Assembly: GCA_902702965.1 (NCBI GenBank)
Contig: CACRXP010001152.1
Location: forward strand, 56,215-120,214
From: Spirometra erinaceieuropaei
Lineage: Eukaryota > Platyhelminthes > Cestoda > Diphyllobothriidea > Diphyllobothriidae
Direction: 5' to 3'
Length of the DNA: 64,000 bases
Shown: positions 21,841 through 33,424 of the stretch, in pieces
Layout: each line of letters opens with the position of its first letter
Position numbering within the stretch: position 1 is the first letter of the stretch
Notes under the pieces: model-generated
The model's input: the letters and a program-made list of their open reading frames with translations, nothing else
What the model was told of the DNA's origin: nothing
The model's database searches: none
Position numbers and translations under genes: made by a program

Positions 21841-22763
21841 CAGTCAGGAGCCAACCTCAGTAAATAATGACCTGAATTCTGAAACAGTTTTTCGATTAGG
21901 AAAATTATTATGTGCGGTTGTAAGATTGATTCGCCTGCAGCATTATTCTAAAGTAGTCAGGCCTTTGGAAACAATTCCCCTCAGCCGCCGGGAAAAACTA
22001 GAATCAGCAAAATGTAGTGCTTATTTAGCTGGGGTTTTCCAATGATTTTTAGTCGCCTTGTAAATTTTATAGAAAAATTAATTAATATTTTTATCTTTTC
22101 TCGCATTCATTCGGTGGTAACTCATGCCTTTTTAAATTTTCTGTTCAAAAGAAGAGGAAATACTGTTTAAAAATTTGTTTGCGATTTTGCGAGATCTATT
22201 TTAACAGCGCTACACCTGTCCATCCGTAAATCTTCCTCTACATATTATTTGCAAACTTTCTATGAGTCCTTTCAGTATCTTCTCAAAGTCATATAGTAAT
22301 ATACGATATTCTTCGCATGGGAAGCATGTGGCTTGTAGAAAGTGAATTGTAAACGCAAATATAACGACGGATAGGGTTCAAAATTACCTAGATATCGAAA
22401 AAACGTTTTTAAGGCCGAAAGATTTTATTTTTATAAAGTTGCCCCAACGAAGCCGCGACATACCACCAAATGGGCACAATAAATGATGTTTCTTATTATG
22501 TCTCCTATAAAATGCATTCGATTTTGTCAGGATATCGGAAACGGAGGAAACACATTTATGCATTATAGGTAAAAATGTTTACTTAGTACGTTTTTTGCAA
22601 GCAGCCGAAAATATTTGCGTTCCAAAGCCAGCATCCTGGCATGATAAAAATATCTAAATTATATGCTTCACGATTATCAATGTTAAACCTCCACTTCGGT
22701 AATCCTACCTAATCAAAAGTTCCTTTTGAACCTTTAGTTAGCATTTTATAGGGCTTGTAACTG
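21841..22763. mobile_element. Decayed foldback element
   Basis: It starts with CAGT and tracks the first subfamily at the level of spaced matches ('tgacctgaattctgaaa', 'tttttcgattaggaaaatta', 'ggttgtaagattgatt'). It ends with the inverted counterpart ('ggtaatcctacctaatcaaa', 'ttatagggcttgtaactg'). The arms have diverged strongly, so this is an older copy. The centre at 22260-22350 still resembles other copies. Confidence 0.6.
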
Positions 22764-25031
22764 ATCTGGATGTTCATCATGCTGTCATTCGAAAATTACT
22801 GGTTAATTTTTCGGCCCATTTTTAGGATTTAGATGTAATTGCTATCTTGTAGTGTTTTATATAAGGCATTATGTACTTATCCATCAATGGCAGAGGCGGA
22901 ATGTTCTAGGGTTATATATTGATTAACTGTTACATGCAAAGTGTTGAAGTTTTCAAGAACGTACGTTTGCTTTACAAATCGGTCATTTGCGAAGAAAATA
23001 ATACATGCTTCTTTCGTCCGTACATCGGCTATAAGCAAATTTCAAAACTAATGAAGAACGTGATGCACATCGGAGAATTTAACGGCTTTATTATTTATCC
23101 CTTCCCTTATAAATGCTTATAGATGTTAGAGCTTATAAAATTTGGCTGCGCATGCGATAAATGTTGGATGTAGTGATTGCATCCTGTAAATACTGCAACA
23201 CTTGCGCAACGTATGACGCTTGTCTGATTTTGTCTCTGAGGCTGCGTTCACCTGTGAATCACAAGTATCAGGCGAATGAGGCTTTGTTTTAGCCATCGCG
23301 TCATCTTCGCTCCTGCTTTCCCGAATCTACCATCAAATGAAAGGGTCCCTACTCCACTGCCTTGACGATGCTTTGAAAAACCAAGAAGTTTCCCCAAAAG
23401 ATTTGATGGAGTCCTGAGTTCATACATGCGTCCTTCAATAACTCACAGTCGGTGACTCATGATACAATCTGCCAAGAAAAGCTGTTTTCCAAATGCAGGC
23501 AACATTCTCAGGAAAAAATATTTTGAAAGAAAGGATATTGATTATTTATGCTCTCGTGACGCTTGCCGGTACGATATCTGAGGTATAACAGCTTGAAAAA
23601 AGACTTTAGACAAAGGTTAGGTCTTGTAAGGGCCATTAGGACTGGTTGGTATTTTGAAAATCTAATCTATTGAAGTGACGGCACGTTTTGACGGACTCAC
23701 ATTCAGCAACTTATCCTTGTAGATAGTTATGCAGTGAAGTGTTTTAAAGGTCCCGAAAACCATTTTCTTACGAAAAAACATTTTCCTAAGTGATCGTACA
23801 TCTCAGGAGCAATCAGAATTCGTTCGTGGGTGAAGCCACGGCTATAAGGAATACCAACAGAAGACAGTCGTTTTTACGAAAAAGAGTTTTTCGTATCCTT
23901 ATCAAACTAGCTTTTACGGCTGTTTTCCACATTAGACACCACTGACATGATAGGGCAGAACGCATCCAGACAAAAAGCGGTTCAGCGCGATGAGAGACCA
24001 CGGAATGCAACCAAACCATCTGGCGGAGAGGTTTTGATGAAGAAAAATTGTTGGGCTTACAGAGAGAGAGAGAGACAGAGACAGATGAGCAAACCCTAGG
24101 TGTAAGCCGGTGAGTAGCCGACATCAACGTCACACAAGGACCCGCTCACCACACAAAAATGCTGGGAGCTATTTAGATGAAAAAAAGAAATGATATCTCA
24201 AAAAGGCTCTATGGAGAACGTCGGCAGATTTTTTTAGCGGTCCAGTCGACACGTTAGCCGCTATCAAAGTAACAGTGGGTAGAAGACATGACGGCGTCTC
24301 CCTTCTCATGCATACCAGGGAAGTAGGAGGGAGAGAGAGAAAGCGGGCACAAGCGTCACTGTATTAAAAAAAATATTAAAGCGCTACATCCAATTGGGCT
24401 GTATCTTGGCGAAGACGCATACGCAGATACTGATCGCTCTGACATACGCAAATTCATCAGGGAAAAGGGGGAGCAAAGTGGGAACTAAGCACTGGCTAAG
24501 GACACCAATCACAGAGCGTTTACTGCAACACACCAGACAGAATTCCCTTGCACAGACAGAATACTTGACTGGCAGCGTAAAACCTCTCCTTTTGAAAAAG
24601 ATCCCACTAACTTGAAAAAGAAAGGATATTGACAAAACACTACTGTGAAGCTTTGTTTGTGTAACATTAACCTATTCTACACATTCTCAGTCAGCTAACG
24701 GTCGATATAGTAGAAAGTCTTTAGACTCCTAGAGCTAAAGAAGATGACCAAGCAGAAATTGATAAGGTTTAAATTCGACATCTGCGTAATTTTCTCAGAT
24801 ATTCTAACCTTCCTGGCTCTTTGTAGAACAGGTTAGATATCAGAGACAAATGAGCCAACCGATCAGTATTTATTGAAAGACCGTTGGATCTAAGTTAATA
24901 TTTTTCGAGACTGAGCTTATCGTCAACTGATTTTTAGCAGAATCTCGTCGTCTGACGGCCTTTATCTCATTCGTTTTATGTTAATTGGACTTGCTTGATG
25001 TTTCCCATTAAATAGGTTTCGGATTTAGGTG
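22764..25031. other. No recognised gene; short GA repeats
   Basis: It contains a (GA)n tract near 24060-24075 and another at 24332-24341. The open frames (22919-23122, 23813-24133, 24394-24615 and its antisense) show no recognisable domain or convincing splice context. Confidence 0.5.
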
Positions 25032-26012
25032 CAGTGGGTGAGCCAACTCATGAAATGTCGGCCGAAATTCCGAAATGCGTTTTGTTTCGAAAAGATTAAT
25101 TAGGAAGGTTTGTAAAACTAATTATTTTGAAGCATAATTCCAAAATAACTCGGTTACCGGAATATCCTAGTTTTTGAACGAACTGCCTTCCGGCTGCATA
25201 CAAAAACCATACTTTGTAAAAAAAGAATTACTTAAGTGGCATACACTTTCTCATTGATTTTCGATGCCCCTAATAGTTCAATTGTGTTTCATGAGTAAAA
25301 AGATTCATCCTCCCACTCATTCGGTAGATAATAATGTCTTCTTTAAATTCTATACTCGAAGAAAGGGTATTATTCTGTTTTTAAAAACTTTTCTAATTCC
25401 CGAATAATTTTGAACCCGCTCTGCCGTCACACTTGCATTAAGGGTTTTCAAACTACAAACCATAATTTTCCCGCGCACGGAAAACCACATATTTATCTAC
25501 GGCACTGAGGGGAGACCATATGGGGTTTATAACATTTAGTATTGGATTTGATCCATGTTCTTAACTTTACAAGCCACATTGGCAAATGAATAGACATGAC
25601 GTTTTATGAACGGCCATTTCACGGTATTTAAAATTATTACAACGAGACATTTTTAAAACCGAATTACGTCCCTCTTTCGAGAAAAAAATTAAAAAAACGC
25701 AATTGTCTACCGAATGTGCGAAAGAATGAATATTTATATACATGTTATCCATGGAATATAATTGGACATTTGGGTGCATCAAAAATCAAAGAGAAAAACG
25801 CATGCTACTTAAGTAGTCATTTTTTACAATGTATGTTTTCTCTATGCAGCTGATTAAAACTTCGTTCGGAAGCCAGCATCCTGAGGTGACCGAATTATTA
25901 TAGACGTATACTACAGACTGATGAGTTTTACAAACCTACTTAATTAATCTTTTCGAAACGAAAACGCATTTCGGAATTCCAGTTGACATTTCATGAGTTG
26001 ATCCACCTACTG
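25032..26012. mobile_element. Palindromic foldback element, second subfamily
   Basis: It starts CAGTGGGTGAGCCAACTCAT and ends with the inverted counterpart 'atgagttgatccacctactg' followed by TA. The inner arm blocks 'cgttttgtttcgaaaagatt' and 'aatcttttcgaaacgaaaac' are complementary. The unpaired centre runs from about 25400 to 25640. The left flanking dinucleotide is not a clean TA, presumably mutated. The minus-strand frame at 25567-25782 lies inside the element and is not a gene. Confidence 0.85.
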
Positions 26013-26713
26013 TACTTAACTGGTCTTATTGAACCTTGAAGTCTTTTATGTGGTGTTACTACTGCGTAACACCTTTTCTGGCACCAAACCTTGGCTAACT
26101 GCATTTTGGAGTTAATTGGGGCCATTATTCTTCTACCTCCCAAAATTGTAGCACTCCACGTCCGTCGGAGGCTGGATTTTGAAGTCGTTTGACATTTTCA
26201 TCTCTTTTTATTAATGCTTAATACAGATGTGCAATTTTCGCAGTAGAGATTTGTAACATAGTTTGCGAACTTACCTTGACTACTTTTAGGTGGAAACAGT
26301 TTCTCTTCAATATGAAGCAAGTTCGGTACTTGGGTCAGGAAACTTCCCTTTACTCAATAGCGCAGGCTTTAAATCTGCTTCTTTAACCAGTAAGATAGGT
26401 CCCATCAAGGCCTGGTTTATGTTTGTTTGGCGTCCCGTTACGTAAGGCTTGGGGTTTTTAAATCTGTCAGCATTTTTAATGCACTTAGGGGTCTCATTTG
26501 CCCCATTTTCGCAACACTGTGTATAAGCACCATCAGAGGGAACTCACTCCTAAATTACTTGACTAAAAAATCTAACTTTTGGTCTGAGAGTATACTTTAT
26601 CTTTCTGTCGTAAATGATCTTTTTGAGTTTCATTTGTTTATATCTTCACTTAATCCCTTTCATCTTCGTATATTTTCGGAGTTAACATCGACTCGTGCAC
26701 ATTTGACTCATCA
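26013..26713. other. Unassigned stretch between foldback elements
   Basis: A 102-codon plus frame at 26427-26735 runs into the next foldback element and lacks domain features. It is not called as a gene. Confidence 0.45.
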
Positions 26714-27648
26714 CAGTAGATGTTCTAACTCATGAAATGTGAACCAAAATTGTGAAATACGTTTTTGAATCAAAACATCACTTATAATAAAATTTTACTA
26801 TGAAAAACCATGCAACATAATCTTATGATAGTTAAGCTACTTCAGAATGCGGGCTTTTGAACGAACTTCTTTTCGGTCGTCTGCAATAATTACACTTTGT
26901 GAAAGATGACTGCTTATTTAGTACTCATGTTTCTCATTGATTTTTGATGCCCTAGAAAATTAAAATATATATCATGGAAACATGCATCAAATATTCAGTC
27001 TTTCACCCGTTTAGTAGAAACATACGTTTACTGTAAATTTAATACTTTCAATCCAATATGCCGTCACATGTGCCACCAAGTTTTCCAAACCACAAGCTGT
27101 GTATTTTCCGTTCACGTAAAATCATACATTTCATTACCTTAACAAGAGGTAACCCTATGCGGTTTATAAAATTTATCAGTGAATTTGAACAAATTGTAAA
27201 CCTTACAAGCAATATTACTTAATGTAAATGCACGAAGTTTTGTGAACGGGCACTTAATGGTCTTAGAACTCTCATAATTGAAAATATTTTAAAGCCGAAT
27301 TGTATCCTTTGTTCAAGTACAAAACTTGAGGAAGGCCTAGTGTGTTGCCAAGTGAGTGAACGAATGGATATTTTTATGTATGATTTCTATGAAAATACCT
27401 GACTGTATAATGTAATCAAAAGTCAGTGAAAACAATTAGTACTGTCTGGGCGGTCATCCTTTATTGAGTGTAGTTTTTGCAGGCGACCTCAAGGAACTTA
27501 GTTCAAAAGTCGGCATGCCGATATTACTAAAGTACTATACCATTATACTGTATGGTGCTTAATTTTGCAACTCTACTCAAATAAAATCCTTGAATCAAAA
27601 ACACATTTAAGAATTCTCGCCAAGATTTCATATGTAAGCACATCTCTG
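26714..27648. mobile_element. Palindromic foldback element, second subfamily, moderately decayed
   Basis: It starts CAGTAGATGTTCTAACTCAT and ends 'tatgtaagcacatctctg' followed by TA. The arms pair through 'gaatcaaaacatcac' and 'tgaatcaaaaacac'. The centre contains 'caagctgtgtattttccgtt', as in sister copies. It is slightly shorter than the 980-996 base norm because of small deletions. Confidence 0.75.
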
Positions 27649-28699
27649 TACAGGAGTTGTAAGCAGTTAAATAGGTGATGGTTAATTTTCGAACTTCAAG
27701 AAAATATGCATATTTGGCGCGTCAGCTTTTTTCAAAATGATATCGTTAATTCAAGATAGTAGTCCATTGTAAAAGCACAGACGTCAACGACTTTACGTAA
27801 GAAAAAATATGAGAACATGCCATCGCAAACAACGGAACTAGGTCAATATTGATATTCTGAAAATGATGTTTTTGCAACAACCATCATACTACCACCCGAA
27901 AGCATATGAATGGTCGTTTAACGTTCTCAAATTTGGGATTGTAAACTAGCAGACGCTGGATACACCTGCAAATTTAGGCACGTCAGCTAAGAAATGGTTA
28001 AGCAGGCGTTTCTGAGCATTTAAAACTCCTGTAAATATATAACTACCTTTATATTGTACGTTATTTCGAAAGCCAAGAGCAGAATACGGGTTAGTTCTTG
28101 AACTAGAAAATTGTCGACAGATTAGACGCAGACCAGACTGCCGTTTTAGCAGTTTACGTCCTCAATCTAACCCCGAATTATCGGTCACTTTTATTGTCCA
28201 CGTCCAACTTCCACCGCCTGTTATTAGTACACAGTAAAGGACATATTCGCAGAGCACAAGTTAGCTCCTCCTCCTTAGCCCAAGGCGCCACACAAGACAG
28301 CCCACGCTTAGGCAAAAGCATCTTCAATTATCCACTGAGAAGTCCCATTTTCCCAATCGTTTTACTGACTAAGATGCATCAGACGCATTCACCGCCATGG
28401 AGACTCTTCTAATGAATGTATTGGTAAGCTCGTTGTAAAACATGTGAAGACAAGCTTATGCAAAAATGTAAGAATTAAACCAACAGCGGTCGAAACAAAC
28501 TAACTGGTGCAATGTCAACTTATTTCCCTTACCGGTGATAATATCAATTTTTCTCAACCCTTCCTGTCTAGCAGGGAATCACATATGGTTAAGTAGATCA
28601 TTTCATGCAAATGGCCGACACAAATCGCGAGCATGCGATGACTGGGCTTAGATGAAATACAGAGCCGGAGAAAACCTAGATATTCAGGGAAACACATTA
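27649..28699. other. No recognised gene or element
   Basis: This is AT-rich sequence. The 72-codon frame at 28194-28412 has no recognised features. Confidence 0.5.
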
Positions 28700-28935
28700 A
28701 ATCCGGCGGATATCCAATGAGCGTTCCAGCAGCACTCAGTAAATTACTGTTTTAATGCACAAAGCTCTTCGTAGTCACATCCAGTCGTGCGACGTCGGTC
28801 GACGATTGGGCCTACGTGCCTTATAACTGCCGCTTGTCCTGTTTCTGCCACTACCTTAGACGATGGACTCCGCTACGAGTCTGAAAGCTCAGGATAATAA
28901 ACGAAGTGTTCCGGTGCTCGACTCTTCTTCTTCGT
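28700..28935 (+). pseudogene. PLE 3' tail
   Basis: It matches the tails at 7000-7135: 'acgtcggtcgacgattgg', 'ccttataactgccgcttgtc', 'gacgatggactccgctacga' followed by 'gtctgaaagctcaggataat', and the end 'aacgaagtgttccggtgctc'. One reading frame across the hairpin block gives L-D-D-G-L-R-Y-E-S-E-S, reminiscent of the acidic tail after the endonuclease in PLE proteins. Coding upstream of it is not preserved. It directly abuts the large tandem duplication. Confidence 0.65.
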
Positions 28936-31249
28936 CAGTTGAAATATCTTCTAACACGGAGTTCCAGGAATTAAATTTCCATTCGCATAAACTTCCACGC
29001 AAGCCATCAGGCTGGCCTGTTTTAAGGAGTAGTTAATCATTGATGTAATCTTCAAAATAGGCATGTCTATCAGGTGGAACCGGAACAGAACTGAAAATCG
29101 AGGCGATTTCTGCGCTTAGAACTTAAGCATCGTCATTACCCAGCACGCTCGAAGTAAACTGGATGTTATTTATTTCCATGCCTCAAAAAACAACATCTTG
29201 AGTGTTAATTGCTCTGCCAATGCATGCATAAGTGGTTTCCACTCTCTAATTCAGGAGGTCGCTACTCTTCCTGCTCGAACCACCATCATTCCACCCCTGT
29301 CAGTCGAGAGTTAATTACGATTCACGACATCAGATAGGCGCGAAAGACAAGTCACCATCTTTCTCACTTCGATTTTGCCATTAGCAGCGATCGTTCTTAA
29401 ATGGAACAAATGCTCCGTGGATTGAGAGGAATATCCGTGGTACGACAGACGGTATGAAGACAAAGTCTAGTTGGTTAAACACAATTTGGCTCAATGGCAT
29501 TTATCCTCACATTGTTTCTTTCTTTCCTTCCCAGCGTAAAGTGCAACGTTCTTTTAGGGAGAAGTCAGCACAAAGAGGGATTTTAGACAGTTGCATGCAG
29601 ACATGAACTGGGCTAGACACAGACGTGTGTAAAAGCATCATTTCCGATCTACGTCTGTAAGGCTTGTATCCATTTCGGAGGTAATATTGCAAGGAGCCTT
29701 CTTATTAGTGTGATTTGTCATCTGTAAAAGTTTTCTTAGATTTATTATTACGAACAAAAATAAAAATGCGATTATGAGACAGTGAGGGAAATTTTATTGG
29801 TTAATTTTTGAAATCTAGTAAATTTTTTTATTCACGGAGTCTAACTTTTCAGAGGGCACTTGAGCCTGTCGTTATTCACAACGAGAATTTTCAATCACTC
29901 ACGCAGTGGCCATCTGTTGGCTAAATCAAGGATTTTGATGAAATATTCCGAGGCAAAATGCTATCATTGAGTCGTTCAAATTGGTGTGGACCTATCGGCT
30001 GGACTGATTGTTCCTATCGCATTTACTGAGTCGTCTAATCTATTTGCAGCGTTTACTCATTTTAATTCTCGAGTCATGATGATAGCTAGGCCAGATTTGA
30101 GCAGTATTTTACTTTCCTGATCCGCATGGCCAACAAAATTTACACTAGTACGAAAGTATCCGAAAATGACAGACGAGTCATTACTGCGTGTGGATCTATC
30201 GGATGGAGTGGCTGTCCGTTCGTCTTACCGCTCCGCCAGATCTGGAACATATCATTCACTCGAGTGTCCTTGAAACTTGTCGGCCAATAGCAGTAAATCG
30301 GTCTTCCATGACAGGCAGGCTGGCTTTCAAAATGGTTAACTCAATCTAAATCTTGAAGACAAGAAATGAAGAATTAGAGTTTTTGAGGTAATTAAAAGAG
30401 TACTTAGATGAGGAATGTAACGAAAATGGCACAGTCCGACTTCATATGTCTGGTTTTTGCCTTATGTTGGGACGGGGCATTCTGTTGACACAAATCTCAG
30501 TTTACTGAGTCCCGTTTCCTTTATGGGACTGACTACTATCGGGAAGCCAGTGTCTTCATTTTGCGAAAGGCTCTCAGACAGGGGCATTGTGTTTGCTATC
30601 TTTTGTCCGATTGCGAATTTCATTGTTTTTCTTTCCCCGCAAAATAAACATCTTCCGCATTCTCTGCATCTGCAAAAACAAGTTCGAAAGGCTCTCCCAT
30701 ATCCTCTTTAATTCCCTCTCTTTCTGTCAACGAAAAGAAGTGACGTATTCATCAATGGTGCATATATGACTAACAGAGGAATTCAGATACTATGTAGTGT
30801 TCAAACGCACGAGTACACATTCCGCGCACGTTCGCCAATGCAACACACACCCACTAGTGTGCATGTATGTCGAACATGCCTGTGCATTCAGAGTTGTATA
30901 TTCGTTTTCCATCAATTACAAATTGTATTGGCTCTTTCGTTAAAAATTAAAAAAAACTGACTACTGATCCATGGCCGTCACTGTGTGGTTTTTTGGATTC
31001 ATGTCTGTCCTCATCATCAGAGCCAGAATCAGTGAGAAGTTTGAAGGTACAATGGATCGAAATAATTTTGGCGACAGTTGCTATGGCAGTAAAAAATTCA
31101 AGTTACAGATGAAAGACGATGCAGCTGTCTAAAATGTGCAAAATATTGACTGGAATAATTACTGCGTCTTCAGATTCCGAATGAATCTTGCGATTTGCGC
31201 TATCGTGAGGGCAGTCCTAGAACATAAAAGCACGCGTGCGTAAGAGAGG

Positions 31250-31860
31250 TGCGAAAGAGCAGCCATCCGTGGGGATGTTTTTGACAGGCTGTCAGGTTTT
31301 GGGGGACACATTCATCTGTATAGCCCGCAATGTGCAAACAAGGAGCGTATTTCAATGGTTTGGCAAATAATTTGACTTCTCCGTTCTGGACTTGCCTTCA
31401 TCAAGCCTACTCAGGTAGTAGTGGGTTACGACGTAGCAGACGACACTTGAAAGGGACATCGCAAAAACTGTAGACAGCCAAGGGATTTTACTTGAGCACA
31501 TTCATCGTAACACAGGGTAATTAACAAATATGTTTCAGGAATCTCCATTCCTTTTTCCTATAATCAGACTGGGACTTTCACCTTTGCTTGACTTATGTAT
31601 GTTTTTCAAGAGAGCATCCCGTATTTGACGACACTATTTGCTTTCTCGTTAAAGGGGTAATATCCGGTTATGTTTAGAAACAGTTTTGCAAAACTTGAAG
31701 AAACTGAGGTGATAAGCGTCGTAAGCAGGTAGTGATTGAGACGAGATAAGGCTGCAACAGCCCAGCTTAATGCCGTCCGTGTCAAGAAACGGCGGCTTTA
31801 CTGTAGCAGCAACTCCCACGGAGAGAAATGGCAAACGAAGCAAATTCTGGTTTTTGGTAG
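31250..31860 (+). repeat. 0.65-kb unit 1 within copy A
   Basis: It shares an ordered series of blocks with 31920-32565 and with 35805-36425: 'gacaggctgtcaggttttgg', 'catctgtatagcccgcaatg', 'ttgacttctccgttctggac', 'gataagcgtcgtaagcagg' and 'aagaaacggcggctttactg'. It is a local duplicate inside the larger one. Confidence 0.7.
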
Positions 31861-31919
31861 AAGCAAGGACTGATTTTAATAAGCACGTTTATAGAGTATA
31901 ATATGTAAATTGTAGTCTT

Positions 31920-32565
31920 TAGTTAAACGGGTCAACTTGAAGAGGAAAAGCCCTCCGCGAGAACGTTTTTAACAGGCTGCTGTTGTTGGGTAACCTTTCA
32001 ATTGCATAGTACGCTGTGCGTAAACGACGGACGCAATTTTGATGGTTTGCCGAATAATTTGACTTTGTCATTCTAGACTTGCCTTTAACAGATTTACACA
32101 AACAGTTTGACTTGAAACTTAGTAGATGGCTTTTGGTTGGGAATTAAAGTGAGCAGATTCTCCGGACCGTAGAGTGCATAAAAATGTGTTTTAGCTATCC
32201 TCATGTCTTTCTCGCATTCCGAGTTAGGGACTTTTACCTTTGCTGGACTCTAGTGAGCATTCCAAAAGAGCATCTCATCGGCTTGGTGACTAAATTTGTG
32301 TTAAGGCAAAGACCGCCTCCCCGCATTCTCGTTATATTTCATATTTTGTCTCTTTAACTAAATTTGAAATTCCAGGTCATGCTTACAAGTATTTCTGCAA
32401 CAATCCAATAAGGTGGAATGACAAAGATCGTACGTAAAAAATAATTGCTCTAAGATAAGGCTCTAACGGCCTCGCTTGATATCGTTCCTTTTAAGAGACC
32501 GCTGCTTTATCGTGGCAGCAACACTAAAGGAAGGAAATGACAAAAGAAGACAATACCAATACAGG
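31920..32565 (+). repeat. 0.65-kb unit 2 within copy A
   Basis: It is recognisable by 'aacaggctgctgttgttggg', 'ttgactttgtcattctagac', 'taaggctctaacggcctcgc' and 'gagaccgctgctttatcgtg'. It is more diverged from unit 1 than unit 1 is from copy B over parts of its length. The minus-strand frame at 32463-32780 overlaps it and is not called as a gene. Confidence 0.68.
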
Positions 32566-33424
32566 GGGAGACAATATCTGTGTTGTTTCATCGCAGTTGA
32601 ACTGAATAGCTCATTAAAATCGATGTAGGATTTCCAAAGCACATTCGGGAGGCAGCATACCAACGCAAAATCTTTAATTTTCCGTCCGGTATGTTTCATA
32701 ATTGACTTTGCATTAGATATCAGCATCCGGCGCCTCAGGTTCCGACCAGTCACTTTGCCAAGTAAAATACATGCCAACAAAGCATCGACGTTTACTGCAA
32801 GACCATACTACGGCAATTTGGCCGTCGCGAGAGATGAGATCCATCGTGTGCCCCACGAAGAGGACAGACGACTGTAACCTGAGCGTAAATTAGTTTGTAG
32901 GAGGGCTTTTACGCGAGCTTTAATGGGCTGGATGGATGACTTGTGCAGAAAGCCTCGTCAAATAATACTATTTTTATTTCTTAGGGTCACCCTTAGAAAT
33001 GTATGTTGCATTTTCAAACTGACTCCAAATTGGAGCTTCTCCATTGTTCTACCTAATTATGTTGCTTTTCCAGTTATTTCTTGTATTCAAAACGTCTGAT
33101 TTGGTCACTCCTACTTCAGCGTTTTCTACTCAAATGTTCCTCCTAGGCTTATCGTTGATTTAATTTGCGAGTAGTATTGTTTGTTTGTTTTAGATATTGC
33201 TTATCTCAACACGTTGGATCGGAAAAGAACCTAATGCTCACTTCATGAGCAAACCTAAAAAGGGTTGTTTTAGGACATCATTGGATGGGACAGGGTTATT
33301 TCCATCGAGAGACGGATTTGAAGTATGTGTTTCTTAGGTAGGGACTATATTTTTACCGAGATCATATTTTGGGTTGCACTGCCCAGTAATTTAGTTTGCT
33401 AACCAAGTTGCGATGTCTTTTAAT

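Larger units (their letters stand above)
28960..32565 (+). repeat. Tandem duplication, copy A
   Basis: It aligns collinearly with 33425-36425 at an offset rising from about 4466 to 4554. Paired blocks are 29221 with 33687 ('tgcatgcataagtggtttcc'), 30590 with 35140, 30958 with 35512 and 31640-31830 with 36230-36415. Identity by eye is roughly 80-90 percent. The end of copy A contains two versions of a roughly 650-base unit (about 31250-31860 and 31920-32565), while copy B has one. A frame conserved between copies (30457-30711 and 35047-35310) diverges by frame shifts and has no recognised domain. Confidence 0.85.
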
